DNA of 64,000 nt from Apteryx mantelli (taxonomy: Eukaryota; Chordata; Aves; Apterygiformes; Apterygidae). A program made the translations under genes and the position numbers. Shown here in pieces: positions 11,114 to 24,500 of the stretch. The notes under the pieces are model-generated. The model saw only the letters and a list, made by a program, of their open reading frames with translations. It made no database searches and was not told the DNA's origin. The first letter of the stretch is position 1. Each line of letters opens with the position of its first letter. The stretch covers positions 25,789,297 through 25,853,296 of the forward strand of contig NC_089983.1 in NCBI RefSeq assembly GCF_036417845.1, written 5' to 3'.

Positions 11114-14100
11114 TCAACAGCAGCACACCTCCTGCAGGAGAGCTGACTGTTCCAGCATCTTGACTTTTTCTCTTAGCAGGCAGAACTACATGAACCTAAT
11201 TCCAATGAGAGTTTCATGTGAACAGTGATCCTCAATGGGAGCACCACATTTGCACAATCACAAAAGACTGGTGGACACTAGAGAACCAGTAAATAAGTTT
11301 AACTGAGGTATGACTTTAGTGTAATGAAAGTTACTTCATCTGTTTTTCCAGGAGAAAATATTTATCAATGGCAGTTCAAGACCACCTACCCTTGTGTCAG
11401 AATTAAAATAAAATAATAAAGGCTTGAAGACTGTCAGTTTTTCATAGATTATTTAGTAGTGGAATTTAGAACAATCTTGTTCAATCTGATTATTCTTATG
11501 TAATAGAAAAAAAAAGAGATATGATACTATTACAGTCATGCTTTCTCTATTGCAGTCTGGACTAAAACACTGCTTTACTGCAATTCCTATTTGTTAGTGT
11601 TTGTATTTCTGTCAAGTCATTAATTTATCTCACTGGGGAAGAAATTTCCACAATGTGGCTAAGACACTGGGAGAAAAAAGCTCCCTGTAATTCTTCGTGA
11701 CATGCAGCTTTGTAAACCTGAACTCTAATCAGTTGTCAGTCTTCTGTGCACTTTTTATAAATAAATATATAAGGCCAACTTCTGTTCCTCAGACTAAGCA
11801 GTTCACTTCATGGTAGGAGGTATCTTATCTTATAGGGAAGGCCATAAGTAAACAGATGAAAGATTTTCCTGTGGACTGAGAAAGTTAAGGATTTTAGTAT
11901 TGGTGATAGAATTTTCAAGAGTGTGTAGGGAAATCCCAAGTTTCAATGAAAACTGAACTCCTTGGATTCTTAGCCTTTATTGACCTAAAAATTAACATTT
12001 TAAACAGTTCTTGAACAGCAAAATAACTCACCAGCAAATTGAAGTTTGTCATTAACAGAAATACAAGTTATTTACAGAACCCTATTCTAGGAATGGGAGG
12101 TGCATGACATTTTTGTACTCCAAGAATGGTGTTTTGAAGATGAACCCCTGGGGCTGAAAATGCTCCTACTGTAATCCCACTTAGTAGTGTTTCCTAAGTG
12201 AAGTCATGGTATTACTCCAGGGAATAATTCAGTCTTGGTCATTTTACTATTTTAAAGCAGATGAGCCAATTTCTTTAACACACTTTTACTCTGAGTGCTG
12301 TTTACTTGTTTCCAAAATTTTAGCATTTAGTGATTTCTGGCATTTACTAAATGCCTGTTGGTAGTTAAATACAAATTTTACATTTATACTGTGTCAATTA
12401 TCATGGGAATATATAGGAAAACCAAGAAAAATTCAAGGGGATATTGACTCCTCTGTAAAGTCAGAAATCGTTATATGCAATCAAAAAGGGAAGGCTGATC
12501 CTCTCTTCTAACTTCTACAAAAAGGCTAGCCTATCTTTTTAGTTTTCACAAACCCTGCTGGGAAAGTGAAGCCCACATCTATGCCTGTTCAGCCATGGCA
12601 TAAGCACAGCACCTGCCTACACTGAGACATCTTGCACAGCATCCTATATATATGTATGCCAAACACTCTAACTGCACACTCCCTATCCACAGAGAAAACA
12701 GTGGAGACTATTTTCTCAAAATGGAAGAAAAACTTGGCTTCCCTCTAGGCAGGCACCTGGGCCAAATTTAGTAATTGCTTTTGAAATCTAGTAATTAAAT
12801 GCAAGATGATTCTGCTATATGACATGCAGTTTAATTTTTTTTATTCATTTTTTTTCATACTGCATAGATACATTCAGAGAAGATTTTTAAACACCAACTG
12901 CTTCTGCTAAACATTAAAAATGCAAAGCATAATATAAAGATAACAGGTGCAAAATCAGTTCTTTAATGTTCATACGTATTCTTCAGGAGTTAGGTGGATA
13001 CAGTAAAATCAAAGTATGTAAGCTTCCAGTTTTAATATACTAGTATAACTTCCTTTTAGGAACTCTGACAGAAGCAGTGATGTTTTATACAGCTAGTCAT
13101 TGTGCTTTAACATTGTTTCTTCTGAGAAAGATGGATTTCCTTTGCTATACTTCTCTCAGATAACACTATAATTAGGGTTTCTGTTTCTCAGGAAAAGCTT
13201 CTGCATGAAAACAGGATGCAGATAAAACTATTTCCTACTGTTACCACAAGGTAGAAAGATACTATGCAGCATGGTAACTTCTCTGATATTAGATCTGTTT
13301 GTCTACTTTTACTAGTAGCTAAAGTATTTAGTATTAACTTTTTTTTTTTTAATTCTACCAGTGTGCTTTTTTTTTGTTTTCTTCAAAGAAGGTTTTACTG
13401 ACGAAACAGGTAAGTGAAATATGTGATGTTCTTAAGCAGTTATGGACAGACAAAGGGAGTCCATCCTATAACATGACTAGCAACTGTATCCACTGTCCTG
13501 TAACAGAAATAGCACACCTAATGTCACCTATAAAATGTGTGTCTTCCCAAACCAACATCTGCAGTAACAAACAGAGATAACAGTTTGACTTGCCCTTTGC
13601 AGGTACACAATAAAATGGAGTGCCTTGGCTAGGTCTAGTTTTCAATGACTGAAGCACAGTTTTCCCTTGTTTTTTCCCTTGTCCATTGTTTAGAATTTAC
13701 AATTCCTGTTCAAATCGAATTAACCATTCCTCCCTTTCATTACAGTACATCACTGAATCCTCAGAAAAAAGAAATTAAATTTATAGATCAGCAAATGATT
13801 TTTACATTTTAGTTATCTGTTTCTAAACCTGCATGTTCTCCAAAGCTTCAATAATTTTTTTTTGCTTATCTTTCTGATATGTCAGTTACACACTCAGTGC
13901 TTCACAGAATTACTACCTTATCTTTAAGAATTTTGGAAAGTTTTTGTGAGTAGACATTTCTGAAAGACGCTTCTGAACTCAGATGTCCAATACTAAATCA
14001 TAATATGAGTAGATTAAAAAATAGATTGGATTATTTAAGTAGTCTTCAATCATCCTAGGTCCCCTGCCAAAAGTAAAAGCAAGTGCTATTCTAAATAGTT

Positions 14101-15979
14101 TGGAACTGCCGTAAAAATATACAAAGGAAGACAGAATGTGGAAATCAAGAAGAGTTAAGTGACTACTATGTGCAGTTTAATGAGATTGCCAAGTTAGTTA
14201 GTCTTTGATCTATCAGTCTGATTATTCTCTTAAGGATAGATTATCCTTTAAAAAAGATTTCAAGGTTAGAAATTGACAAAGAAACAGAAGGAAATTTTCA
14301 GTACCACAGAGTAGGTGCCAACTCCTTGAAACTCAATGTTGTAGATGAGATGGAGCTCACTACGACAATAAAAGATAAAATCCATTATTCAGAAATAAAA
14401 TTAGAAAGTCTTATACCCACTGCTTGTCTGTGAACACATGAAGAGCTGCTTAAAAAATAGAAAAAGAAATAGCCAATTGTTAAAATTGATGGAGTGTACA
14501 GACTGATGGAAAATACATTTTGGATTACTATTACTGGCCTTAATTTTTTCTAACATTATATAGCAATATTTTTAAATATATATTTTAAGAAATGTATGTG
14601 TCTGTAATAAAGATAGCTTAATGTACATTTCATGATAGACAGGTTCTAATAACATAAATACATAAACATACATATGGTTTTCTATTCATTTTACAGCACA
14701 CATATAAAAATCACTATCTAAATTAAAATCAAAACCTCACTTAGGAATTTTACTTTCTTTGAAAACTATTAAGAATACTCATGAGTCACATCCATAGCTT
14801 TCTTCCAGCACAAAGCTATAATATAAAGAAAGTTTCCTCTGCTCTTTAGGGATTGGCTCTCTCTTGAAGCCTGGAGAAAATCATTCAGATAGCACCTGAA
14901 GGATCAGTAGAGGATAGTGCTTCAATTACAGGCAAGAACCCAGGCCAAAAAGGTGCTCTCATAATTCTCACAGTGCTCATTACCTTTGGCTCTCTGCCTT
15001 AACAACTGGCATATGCTATATCAGCTGTATAAATGTTCTGTGTGGTTGTTGCATATTCTCCACACTTAGACTCACTTGGCAGTCCTCTGCACTTCCTCCT
15101 CTGCTGTCTTTCACCTTGCAAAATCATTATGGCATTTACATTTATGTAAAGTGGATCCCAAACACTTCTGAATTACAATTGTCCTGCACTGCAGCCACTT
15201 TGCAAATGTGTGAATGGCCACACCAGGGCCAAGGAAACAGAATTCTTGTCTAGAATCAGGATTTCTGAGCTGCAGTTGTCTCATTTTTTATAGTGCAAAT
15301 GTTTTATCAAAAGTTGTGCTGCTGAAACAAACTCCAGCAAGTGCTTTCCAATACACTCTTCATATGAACATATTAAAATGACCTTTGTGTCAGTCTGACA
15401 GTGAAAAATATTTCTATCTGTAAGTTGCACAAAGCTAGAGAAGTTCAGGGGATAAATTCAATACAACATTCTGTTTTTTCATCTGGCTTATACTAGTCAG
15501 TAGTATACAATATGACAGTATAATAGAAGTAAAGAGCGTATGGAGGGATTCTAACACTCAGTTACCACATCTGTCTCTCTACATTATCATCATTAGAGCA
15601 TTTAGATGCAATTTATCTCTCTTTCCATTTGAAAGATTCATGTTCCCTCCCATGAACTGGGCATCAACCCAGCCATGATGGGTTGTGTCCATAGGGGAAC
15701 GCCTTCACTTTGACACCTGCTATTAGCCATCAGCAGCACAGCAAGCTCTATTTTGATGTTTTATGTGTGTGCAATCTTTAGCCAAGAAGGGAAGGAAACA
15801 GTGCATGTTTCCCTGATACAGAAACATTTCCAGAAGAGGAAACTAAGGGAGGAAAAAATAAAGGTATGTCCATTTTCCCACAGCTGACAGATTTTATGGC
15901 TCAGATATACAGAAATCTTATATATATTAATTTAGCAAAGCTGGGCTCTTCTGCCATTTTAATTAAATAGAGAAGAAAG

Positions 15980-16245
15980 ATGCTGTTGGGGTGAAGGCCA
16001 TTGGCTGAGGCACAAGAGATCAAGAGTCAGTCGCTAGCAACTGCCACAGACTTACTGTCTGACACTGGGCAAATCAACCTCTCTGTGTCCCAGATTTACT
16101 AAATAGCTTGTGTATTTAGACTTAAAGTTCCTTTGGGCAGGGATTGGCTTTTATTACATTCTTCCCAGCATCTAGTACCCTGAGGCTCTGATCTCAATGA
16201 GGTCATCTGGTTATTATAACACAAACACAACACACACACATACAA
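15980..16245 (+). repeat. Ancient MIR/CORE-SINE-like relic
   Basis: The stretch with ACTGGGCAAATCAACCTCTC and TGTCCCAGATTTACT follows the MIR/CORE-SINE pattern of 'accttgggcaagttacttaacctctctgtgcctcagttt'. It is followed by GGGCAGGGATTGGCT and CAGCATCTAGTACCCTGAGG, which resemble the LINE-derived tail of amniote SINEs. Identity is by eye and from memory of the consensus; exact ends are uncertain. Confidence 0.55.
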
Positions 16246-16829
16246 GTCCCTTGTATGCCTCTGCTCTCTGGCCTAGATCTTACCCAAAGAAGCTGCATGT
16301 AAAAAGAAACTGAGGAAGAACACTTAGCTGAACCACAAAAAGTTTTCCTTTCAGGTCAAAATTTTAAGCAAAATATCATATTTATTTCCATCAACTTAGA
16401 ACCAAATCGCTCATAGCTAATTAAGGCATAATAGGGAAAATTGTGGATAAAACAAGTCCCTTTGTTGTCCAACTCCTGTAGGCAGGCACAGCAAAGTGAA
16501 AGTGCCCTCAGGTGATCAGAAGTTCCCTGTAATTGAGTTCCAATACTCTAATTTTAAAACAAAAAAATGGAGGCGGATGTATTATTGTAGTCCATACTTT
16601 GTCATGTTTGATAACTTGCTTTGGTGGTGGTCATTAATACATGTTTTTGGAAGGAAACTGTAGGATGACCCATACTTCTGCTAGCCTCATCTTATTGAGA
16701 TATATCTCTCCGTAGGTGGACGCAATGCCTGCAGCATGCATAGGCGTTCTCACGCGAACTTTAATCTAGAATCTAGCCTACGCAGGCTGCAATGACATAT
16801 CCAATTGCAGTATATACAGATGTTGGAGA

Positions 16830-16925
16830 CAAAAAACCACTAATTTGAATCAGGAGATCTGGGTTCTGTTAGTGACTCTGCTATATATTTCCTGTATTGC
16901 TCTAGGCAAGGCATGCAGGGCCTGA
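16830..16925 (+). repeat. Second ancient MIR-like fragment
   Basis: GAGATCTGGGTTCTGTTAGT and TCTAGGCAAGGCATGC match the middle of the MIR-type pattern (gggttctattcc...ctgggcaag). Strongly decayed; the family is uncertain. Confidence 0.4.
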
Positions 16926-17132
16926 TCCAGCCTCCCCTTTAATTCAATCATTCCCCTGACAGCATCATGAGGTGGATTAGTCTTCTAGCCTATCACTTCC
17001 CAGGCTTTCCATACTCCTCAATGGTACAATAATACCTACTTACTCCACAGGTATGTAATGTGGCTTAAATCATTTGCTTGTAAAGAGATTTGGTACTTAG
17101 GCATAGCATGAATATGCAATTGAATTCAACTC

Positions 17133-17387
17133 TTGATTCAGCAAAACTCTTAAAACTCTAATGGGCTTAAATCAAGTAAATACATACTGAAGAACTTTAG
17201 GTTCTGTGTCATTAGGTGTCCATATGTACTCTTAAGCATGCAAGGAGGTAGATAACTTCAGTGGAACTACTTAGGGGCCTAATGTTAAGCATATGCCTAA
17301 GTACCTTATTGAAGACAGTATTACTGTTACCCATAGCCATGTGCTTAAAGTTGAGCATCTGCTTAAGTGCATTGCTCAATTCATCCC
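17133..17387. repeat. Degenerate inverted-repeat (MITE-like) amniote repeat
   Basis: The left arm has TTGATTCAGCAAAACTCTTAA; the right arm, read in reverse complement, has TGAATTGAGCAATGCACTTAA. Between them the words CTTAAGCATG, TAAGCATATGCCTAAG and GCTTAAGTGC recur in both orientations. This resembles an old palindromic amniote repeat built from 'acttaagcacatgc' words. I cannot give a family name. Confidence 0.4.
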
Positions 17388-18274
17388 TAAAAGCATAATA
17401 TTCATATGCTTTTTGGCACTGCATATACAAACATTTGATACTAGAAAATAATAAAAATAATTTGCATCTGATTATATGAAATGTCACTAATTATTACTTT
17501 TATCTTTTTAATACTTCTAAAGAAACATACAAAATTTAAGGCCAGCTAGCCCATGAAAATTTCCAGGAATCTTGCTTACCCTATAACCCTTTACTTTTAC
17601 ATAACACTGAAATCACAGTACGGATGTGTATTTTGAAGTAATTGTGTTGGTGGTCCCTTCATGATTTCTGAACATCTAACAGTTAGCTAAGCAAACACAC
17701 GTGACTGATTAAAAGAAGAAAGGGAACTATTTTTACAGGGACCATTACACTTTAACTACCATCTGGCAGGGAATGATTAGAGAAGATCAAAATTAAGGCA
17801 GTCAACACAAATACTGTGTGGATACCTCAGGGAATTAATGTGGATAGAAGACGGTGGACGTGTAGCTATGTTAAGAGACAGACAGAGGAGGAAGTGGTGA
17901 ACACATCCTTTATGACTGCTGCCCTAATGGCCACATTCATAGCAACAGGAGCAAACAAAGAAGAAATCAAGAACACCTGGGAATAATCAGACGCTTGCTG
18001 TCATAAAAAAGAAAGTTAAAGCATTATACAAGAGCCACACCATTTTTGTTCCCCAACAAGTCAGGAAGGAAATTTTTATGTGGAGGTGTGTTGAAGTTGG
18101 CAGGTAGTTAATATTCAAATTAGCCTACTATCTTTACACAGGCATTTAAAATGGGTTCTGTAATAAATCTTTTAATTGAATAACCTTATGGAGCATGGGC
18201 CTGTGGTTGATCTAACTGAACACTGGATGTCACTATTTATACACACTATTAGTCATTTTAGAGGCATTAAAAGC

Positions 18275-18310
18275 ACAATCCAGCCATGAATTGGAACAAT
18301 CCAGCCATGA
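18275..18310. repeat. 15-bp direct repeat spaced by 6 bp
   Basis: ACAATCCAGCCATGA occurs at 18275-18289 and again at 18296-18310, a 21-bp tandem duplication. It looks like a recent local duplication. Confidence 0.85.
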
Positions 18311-20371
18311 TTTTTTCAAACTAACTAGCATAAGTATCTTTAATTATTGGTGTTCTTGAGACAGTGGTTTCAATGAGCCAAAGCTTCCAAGCTGCCTATA
18401 CCAACACAGGTCACCTTTCACAATAGTTCCACTGCCTACCTTGGCTACACTGCCATTAGGTGCTCTCTAATAAGCATACCATGGCCCACTTCATATTTTG
18501 TGAGCAAGAGTTGAGGTTTGGACAGAGAGATACTGGGCTGCCTGCTCACTGCAATATCTCACAGCTGAGAGTGTTACAGTGCAGCCATATAAATAATGCC
18601 ACAAAATAATTCATTGCAGGCTAATAAAAATTGAGTGTAGCATTTCCCAGCATATGGGGCAGGTCTCACTGATAGATAATGTTAACAATCAAGGGGAGGC
18701 CAAGCCATAATATTACTATGACAGAGTACTTTGGGGAGCCAAGGGAGGGAGGAAAAAAAAAAAGACTATCTCTAAGTTTAAGCGATAGGGAAAATGAATC
18801 AGTGCTAACAGTCCAAAAGGCTGGGTTAGCTGTGAGAAAGACTAAGGACAGAAGACAGGTGAGACGAGAGAAAGACTAGAAATGACTGATTTAGTAATGT
18901 ACTGTGAAATGAGACTGATCATTTTTGCTTTTTATTCTCAACACAGCATTTTGATGTTTGGCTTTTTGATATCATAGGAAAAGCATGTTGAATATGTTTA
19001 AAAGCCTATGAAACCTTGCTAACTGCACTGGATTTCCTAAACTTATGCTAAATAAAAAGAAAATATGATTGGAAATGTACTTAATTCTGATTGACCCAGA
19101 ATTTAAACTACTGCTTGTCGTTACTGAAATCTAAATGATTTAGATCTAAATGAGATCTAAACCTTTAAACTAAAGATTATTTGTAAAGATTAAAAACAAG
19201 CTTTAACTAAAGAGGAAAATTTTGCTGAATGACAGCATCAGAAGTTGATGTCTTCTCTGTTCTTGCAGGGAATAAATCATGCTTGCAAAGTCCATATACA
19301 GAAAATAATGCTGCAGGTTTCTTTATGTTTAATTCTGTGAGGTGCTTGACATTTCCTGCTAATGTCTCTGTAGTTTACTTGCAGCAACAATCATTGGCTC
19401 CAATGGCTATTCTAGCTTTCCCCTCAAAGCAGAGGTATATATGCAGCTAAGAGATTTTCATCCTGGTCCCCATCTAATCTCTTCTCCTAAGACTGTATCT
19501 GCTTGCACAAATGGGTCATTTAATTCTAAAGTCAATGATTTAGTAGTTCCTTAATGTCTGACCCTAGCAACTAGATGTTTACCAGCTCATATACTCCAGA
19601 CTGCATGATGTAGTAGTGGCTAGGCAGCTATGCAGCTACACCTACCACAACCTGTCTCAGATTTCTCCATCATCCTAGAATCCTCTCAGCTCAAAAGACC
19701 ATGCCTTGGCCTGCTCATATTACTACTCTGAAATGTATAGTTGGAAAATATTTGGTAATTTTAGAACCTGATTCTCACCAAAATCTTCCAACACTTTCAG
19801 GTGTCTTTTTGTCACTCCGCAACCTTGAAAATGTTAGGACCTTTAAAAATTTGTATCTTCTGCACGTTCTTAAATTCAATGTTCTTTCAGGAAGATGTAA
19901 AACAGAATTAAGGGTGTTGCCTTAGCTGCTTTGCTAGAAAAGATTTGCATGACTTGCAAGTATACAGTTCTATACAGCATGTTCAAACATGGCCTTTCCT
20001 AGTGCTATACAGTAAACATACTTAGACACTGTGAGTGTGGGGGTTTGGGGTTTCTTGGTTTCTTTTCCCCTGATGCTGGCTGGACAATGAAACATCTAAA
20101 AATCAGTAACTTTGACTGGAAATGTATGGTTGGAAATTATCTGCCCTAAATCTTAATTTGTTCCATATTTTAAAAAATATTCTGGGCAAAATATTCTTTT
20201 GCCATAACTACAAAATGATGTAATAAAGTTGAGCATAGTGATCTGACAAGATGGAGTTCATGAACAGATTTTGCTTTGCTAAGTCTTTTCTAGCCTTATA
20301 CAGTATAAAGGAATTCTGCTAACACAAGTAATCTTTCCAGTGAGGCAAAACATGAGTCAAGAGCACCCATA

Positions 20372-20488
20372 ATATATTACTATAATATTAAAGTTATATT
20401 TATAATATATTGTTATAATACTTATATATCATATATAGAGTATACATATATAGAGTATTTATATATCATATAATATAATGTTATAATA
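20372..20488. repeat. AT-only palindromic low-complexity block
   Basis: About 115 bases almost entirely of A and T made of shuffled ATAATAT, TTATAAT and TATATCATATA words, self-complementary over much of its length. Likely an expanded TA microsatellite. Confidence 0.8.
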
Positions 20489-21439
20489 AGCAGCATTGAT
20501 GTTGCTTTACATATATGCCAGCTTAAAATTGGGTGGGGCCAGAATATGCCTTTTTCACAAATCTATTCAGAATCTGGATAGACAAAAGATGGGGTGCAAA
20601 AGGCAATGCTGTATCATTCTTTCCTCAGAATACACTATAGACTCAAAGCAATTGAAGGCCACCTGAAAAAGCAGTCCAGCTCTGGTAAACTTCTGCAGTT
20701 TGTTAATTCGGCTTTGATGCAGAAACCTGTTAAGACTGCTCAGAGTATATAACAGCCTATGGCTCTCTCTTGTTAACAAGGTGCAGAGCATTCATTCTCC
20801 ACATGCGAAATTCCAAGCACTGAGCCAAACTGAAAGAGCAATACAGTAGACATTTGTTGATTTTTTTTTACAATGCCCACAAGCATCTACAGATGTGATC
20901 CCATGTAATGAAGCATGTGGCCTTAAGCTGGAATTATTTGCAAACAACAGGATCTCCTGGCAAAAGAGATGGCACTTGCTGTGTTATGAAAGCTGTCCTC
21001 TAAACCCATGTTTGGTTAGCACCTATGCCCTGTTGAAATTGGCATAGATCATTGTGAGTGGGAACAGTGCCAGCCCAACAGATGGGAATGAATGCAGGCA
21101 TGCCAGAGAGCCAGTGTGCTCATCAAGTTTGAATATTACGGATACAGGCCCTTCCAAGAATTTAAAAATGGCAGGCTGTCTAGAGTTTCTGTACCTTAGG
21201 TACAGAATATAAGAATATGCTCTCTCTTTTGTAACTATGAGCAAAATTAATTATCATAATTTTAAAATAGCTGATTTGGGCCACTCAAAGCATGACAGTA
21301 GTCAGCTGAATTAGAACAACTGCTTCTCAGGAATCAGACTGGCACCAGATCTTAGAGGGCAGAATCTGTGCACTATAGTCAAATGATTCCACAGGTTTTT
21401 TGCTAAGTGGTTCAGACTGAAGAGCTTTAGGATGATAAT

Positions 21440-21560
21440 GAACATTCCTCATTTATACAGTGCCTTTCAGCCAGTGATCCCAAAGCAATCTGCAAGTGTA
21501 TGAGAATTCAGACTCATAGTTGAAAGGTATGTCATTTACAATTAAGAAAATGAATCTTGC
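21440..21560 (+). repeat. Ancient L2/L3 (CR1-related) LINE 3' relic
   Basis: CATTTATACAGTGCCTTTCAGCC followed by GATCCCAAAGCAATCTGCAA matches the well-known 'tatagcgcctttcat...ccaaagcgctttacaa' pattern of old amniote LINE tails. It is heavily decayed and the ends are approximate. Confidence 0.45.
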
Positions 21561-24500
21561 ATGTATTAATGGCTATCCTCCCATCTATCCTCCCACCAGG
21601 GATTAACTGGAACTATATTCTCTGTAGAGAGGTGGAGAAAGTGCACTGGAATGATTCTGAAGATAAAATCCTTCTGCCAGGATCCTGGCATATATATGCA
21701 TATCCTGTATTTGCTCTTTACATGGCACAAAACAGTTACAGCACAACGGTTATCCAAAACACTAATTTACTCTTGAAACAGGTATTAGTAATTCCTGTGT
21801 TTTTGGAGCACTGGACAGCTATCTTTCAGCTTGTCAACAACCAAAGCCTCTGCATATTGCCCTAAAAGACTTACCTAGAACCATTTAGAAGATTCTGAGA
21901 AACACCAAGAACAGAATAATCTCACAAAAACAGTTTGGGTATTATTGCTTAAAAACTAAGAGTCTGGTGCTGCAATTCCCCCTCCACAAAAGCTTATACT
22001 TTTAAAAGAGCCCAGTAACAACACATCGCTCCATTTTGTCTTTTTTCAACTTCAGCAACCAAAATTCATGCATATTTTTGGAAACACTGGCTCTATTATG
22101 GCCAAAGTCTTGGCTGCCTGTGGTATTCTCTGGATCCATGTTTTATCAGAAAGTGTGTAACATATGAAAGGTTTTGTAATTGGGTTGCTGACATCATGTT
22201 CTAAACAATGCAGCTAATATTGTCAATTTAACTTATGGCTGAACATTGTTTTCTGTAAGAAAAGCAGTTTAATGCTATTAGTAGGAATAAAAAGGATTTT
22301 TGAACTTATTTTAATTTGATCTCAGCAAAAATCTGTTAACTAGCAATCTATGTGTGCGCTCCCAGTCAATTGACTAACTATTTCAGGTATTAGCTGTTTT
22401 TTACAAGACAGTAAAGAGGAAGTATGAACGATGGAAAATATCTGAGTCATCTCAGTAAGACACTTCAGTTAAGGGAGTTTATGTTCTAAAGTAACACCTT
22501 AAGAGGTACTTTAATTCCAAAGGTTCTGAATTTTCTCTGTATTTGTAATTATTATTTTAATTAAGAATCACTGGATTTTTTCATTACTGCTTTTCCTCAA
22601 AAATCAATTTCCCAGAAATATTGAGTAGATACATACTAACAATTTTTAAATATATGAAAGCCCAACCTGATGGTGGTGACCCTGACCCACATGATCTAAT
22701 ACTTGTGAAAGACAGAGTGAAACTGTTCATAAATCTAAACAAAATATTTAATTTCACTTGAAATTATATTCCAAATACAAATAAATTATAAACTATATTA
22801 TAGAATTTTTTAATATAATTTATAATTTTTTGATCACATAGAAAATGAATTTCAAAAATACAGGACTGTCTTCAGCCTTGTGTCATGCTGGGTTGTACAA
22901 AAGGGTGGTTGTATTAGCATATATTTACGCTGCTGTACAACATCCTGAAACCAACCAGGAGAACTTGAACACTGGGCAACTGGCCTTGTTATCTAGAGTG
23001 AGAGCAATTCTACCAACCCACCAGCTTTTCTGGCAAGGCTGCTTGGAGCCTTCATCTCATTTTACACTATATTCCAATAGCTAGGATGGAGATGAGAACA
23101 CCTCTTTCCCACGCTGAATTTCTGCTGAATGGTTTCTGATTTTCCTCTTGACAACACCCCACTTCTATATATAATGGCTAGCATAGCAGTAGACCCTGTG
23201 CGTATAATCTTTGTGCTATTTAAAGCAGCTCTTAGAGCCCCCCAAATGACATGGCATGAATTATCATGAGGTTTGGAAGTATTTTTTCTATTGGAATTGC
23301 ATCAGTGGTTTCAATAGTGTTTGCACAATTTCAGAGTCTTGCTAAGTATGAACACACTATGCTCTCTGTCTCTGTGGTTAATGTCATCAGTTTCTAGGAC
23401 TCAAGTGTTAAAACAATCAATGGATTGTTGAGCAGAATGCTCTACAGCCTAAATTAGCACTAGTTTGTTAATTGCCTTCAGCTCTTTACTAGAAGGAGCT
23501 ATTGAGACTAAAAGAAAATGAACTGGAGCAAAAAATGTCTTGTGTAAGTACTCCGGGACACAAAGTTCACTTGAGAAACAGATTCTCCCTTTCCCCAGTA
23601 AAAGAAAAGTTTACAGTGATGAGAAAACACTCTTATCATATGCTTTCCTATAAAGCATCCCTTCCAGTACAGCCAACTCAGCAATCAGAACTTCCAACAG
23701 GACTTAGGTCAAGTTTGCCAACTTCTAATAATTAACAAGGTAAACAGGTATTAAGAGTGTGTTGTCCATAGAATCTCTACTTAAAGCAGAGCCATCTAAT
23801 GATGGTTTCATTCCTTCTTTCCAGAGCTGAACTGATTTAAAAATTCTACAGCATAAAATATTCTGCTTCATATAGCTTCTTTCCACAGGCATTTACTCCG
23901 TTTATCTGAGGACCCCTATGCAGTAATGAAGAGGAAGATCTGACCACACAGTTATGAATGGTAGAGGTAGGTGTGTAAGATACTCTCTGTTTTGAAACAC
24001 AGGCCAGGCTGTGAAAAACACTGAGAAACCCTGACTTTGTAAGACAATATCAATCAATGCCCTGCAAAGTACATCATAAATCTGAAAGTTCTGGAGAGCT
24101 AACCCTGAGGTAATAATGCCACTTTACGTTATAAAACATTTCACAAATATTAGAACAGTCTCAGGAGGCCTTTGATCCAGTTTGGTCTTTTGGGGCTCTT
24201 CCAGCAATTAAGGGTTATTGGAATATACTGTTTTTCCAGACACACAGATTACTTTTTATTTAGGCTTTGAACAATGGGATTTTTCCTGACTAGCCATGAT
24301 TTCTCCTTCAGCAAATATAGAATAGCCATTCATCTTTTATAAGTTAATAGTAATAAATGTTAAATTCTGACAAGACCTTTGGTGCAAAGCACTCTGGATA
24401 TATTCACTTATTCAACATTGCACAGCATTTTACCTCTTCAGCTTCTAGATGCATTACTCTGAACCAATCTGCAATTGCCAAAATTTATCCATATCTGGAG

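Larger units (their letters stand above)
7231..11185 (-). mobile_element. Long CR1 LINE retrotransposon, 5'-truncated
   Basis: A non-LTR retrotransposon about 3.95 kb long on the minus strand. Its 3' end (at low coordinates) has the CR1 tail with two ATTCTGTGA-like repeats at 7231-7250. A short 3' UTR follows the ORF2 stop at 7312-7314. ORF2 has endonuclease then reverse-transcriptase motifs; ORF1 encodes a GDSL/SGNH-type esterase domain, the usual avian CR1 arrangement. The coding frame of ORF1 is still recognisable to about 11160-11185, where similarity to the expected pattern fades, so the copy is probably truncated inside ORF1. No clear target-site duplication was seen, which is normal for CR1. 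Four stops and a frameshift in ORF2 make it non-autonomous now. Confidence 0.93.

Noticed and set aside
18679-18879. 66-codon basic open frame with RENES and KKKRLSLS motifs
   Set aside because: Biased Lys/Arg/Ser composition driven by purine-rich DNA; no splice sites, no neighbours, no family resemblance.
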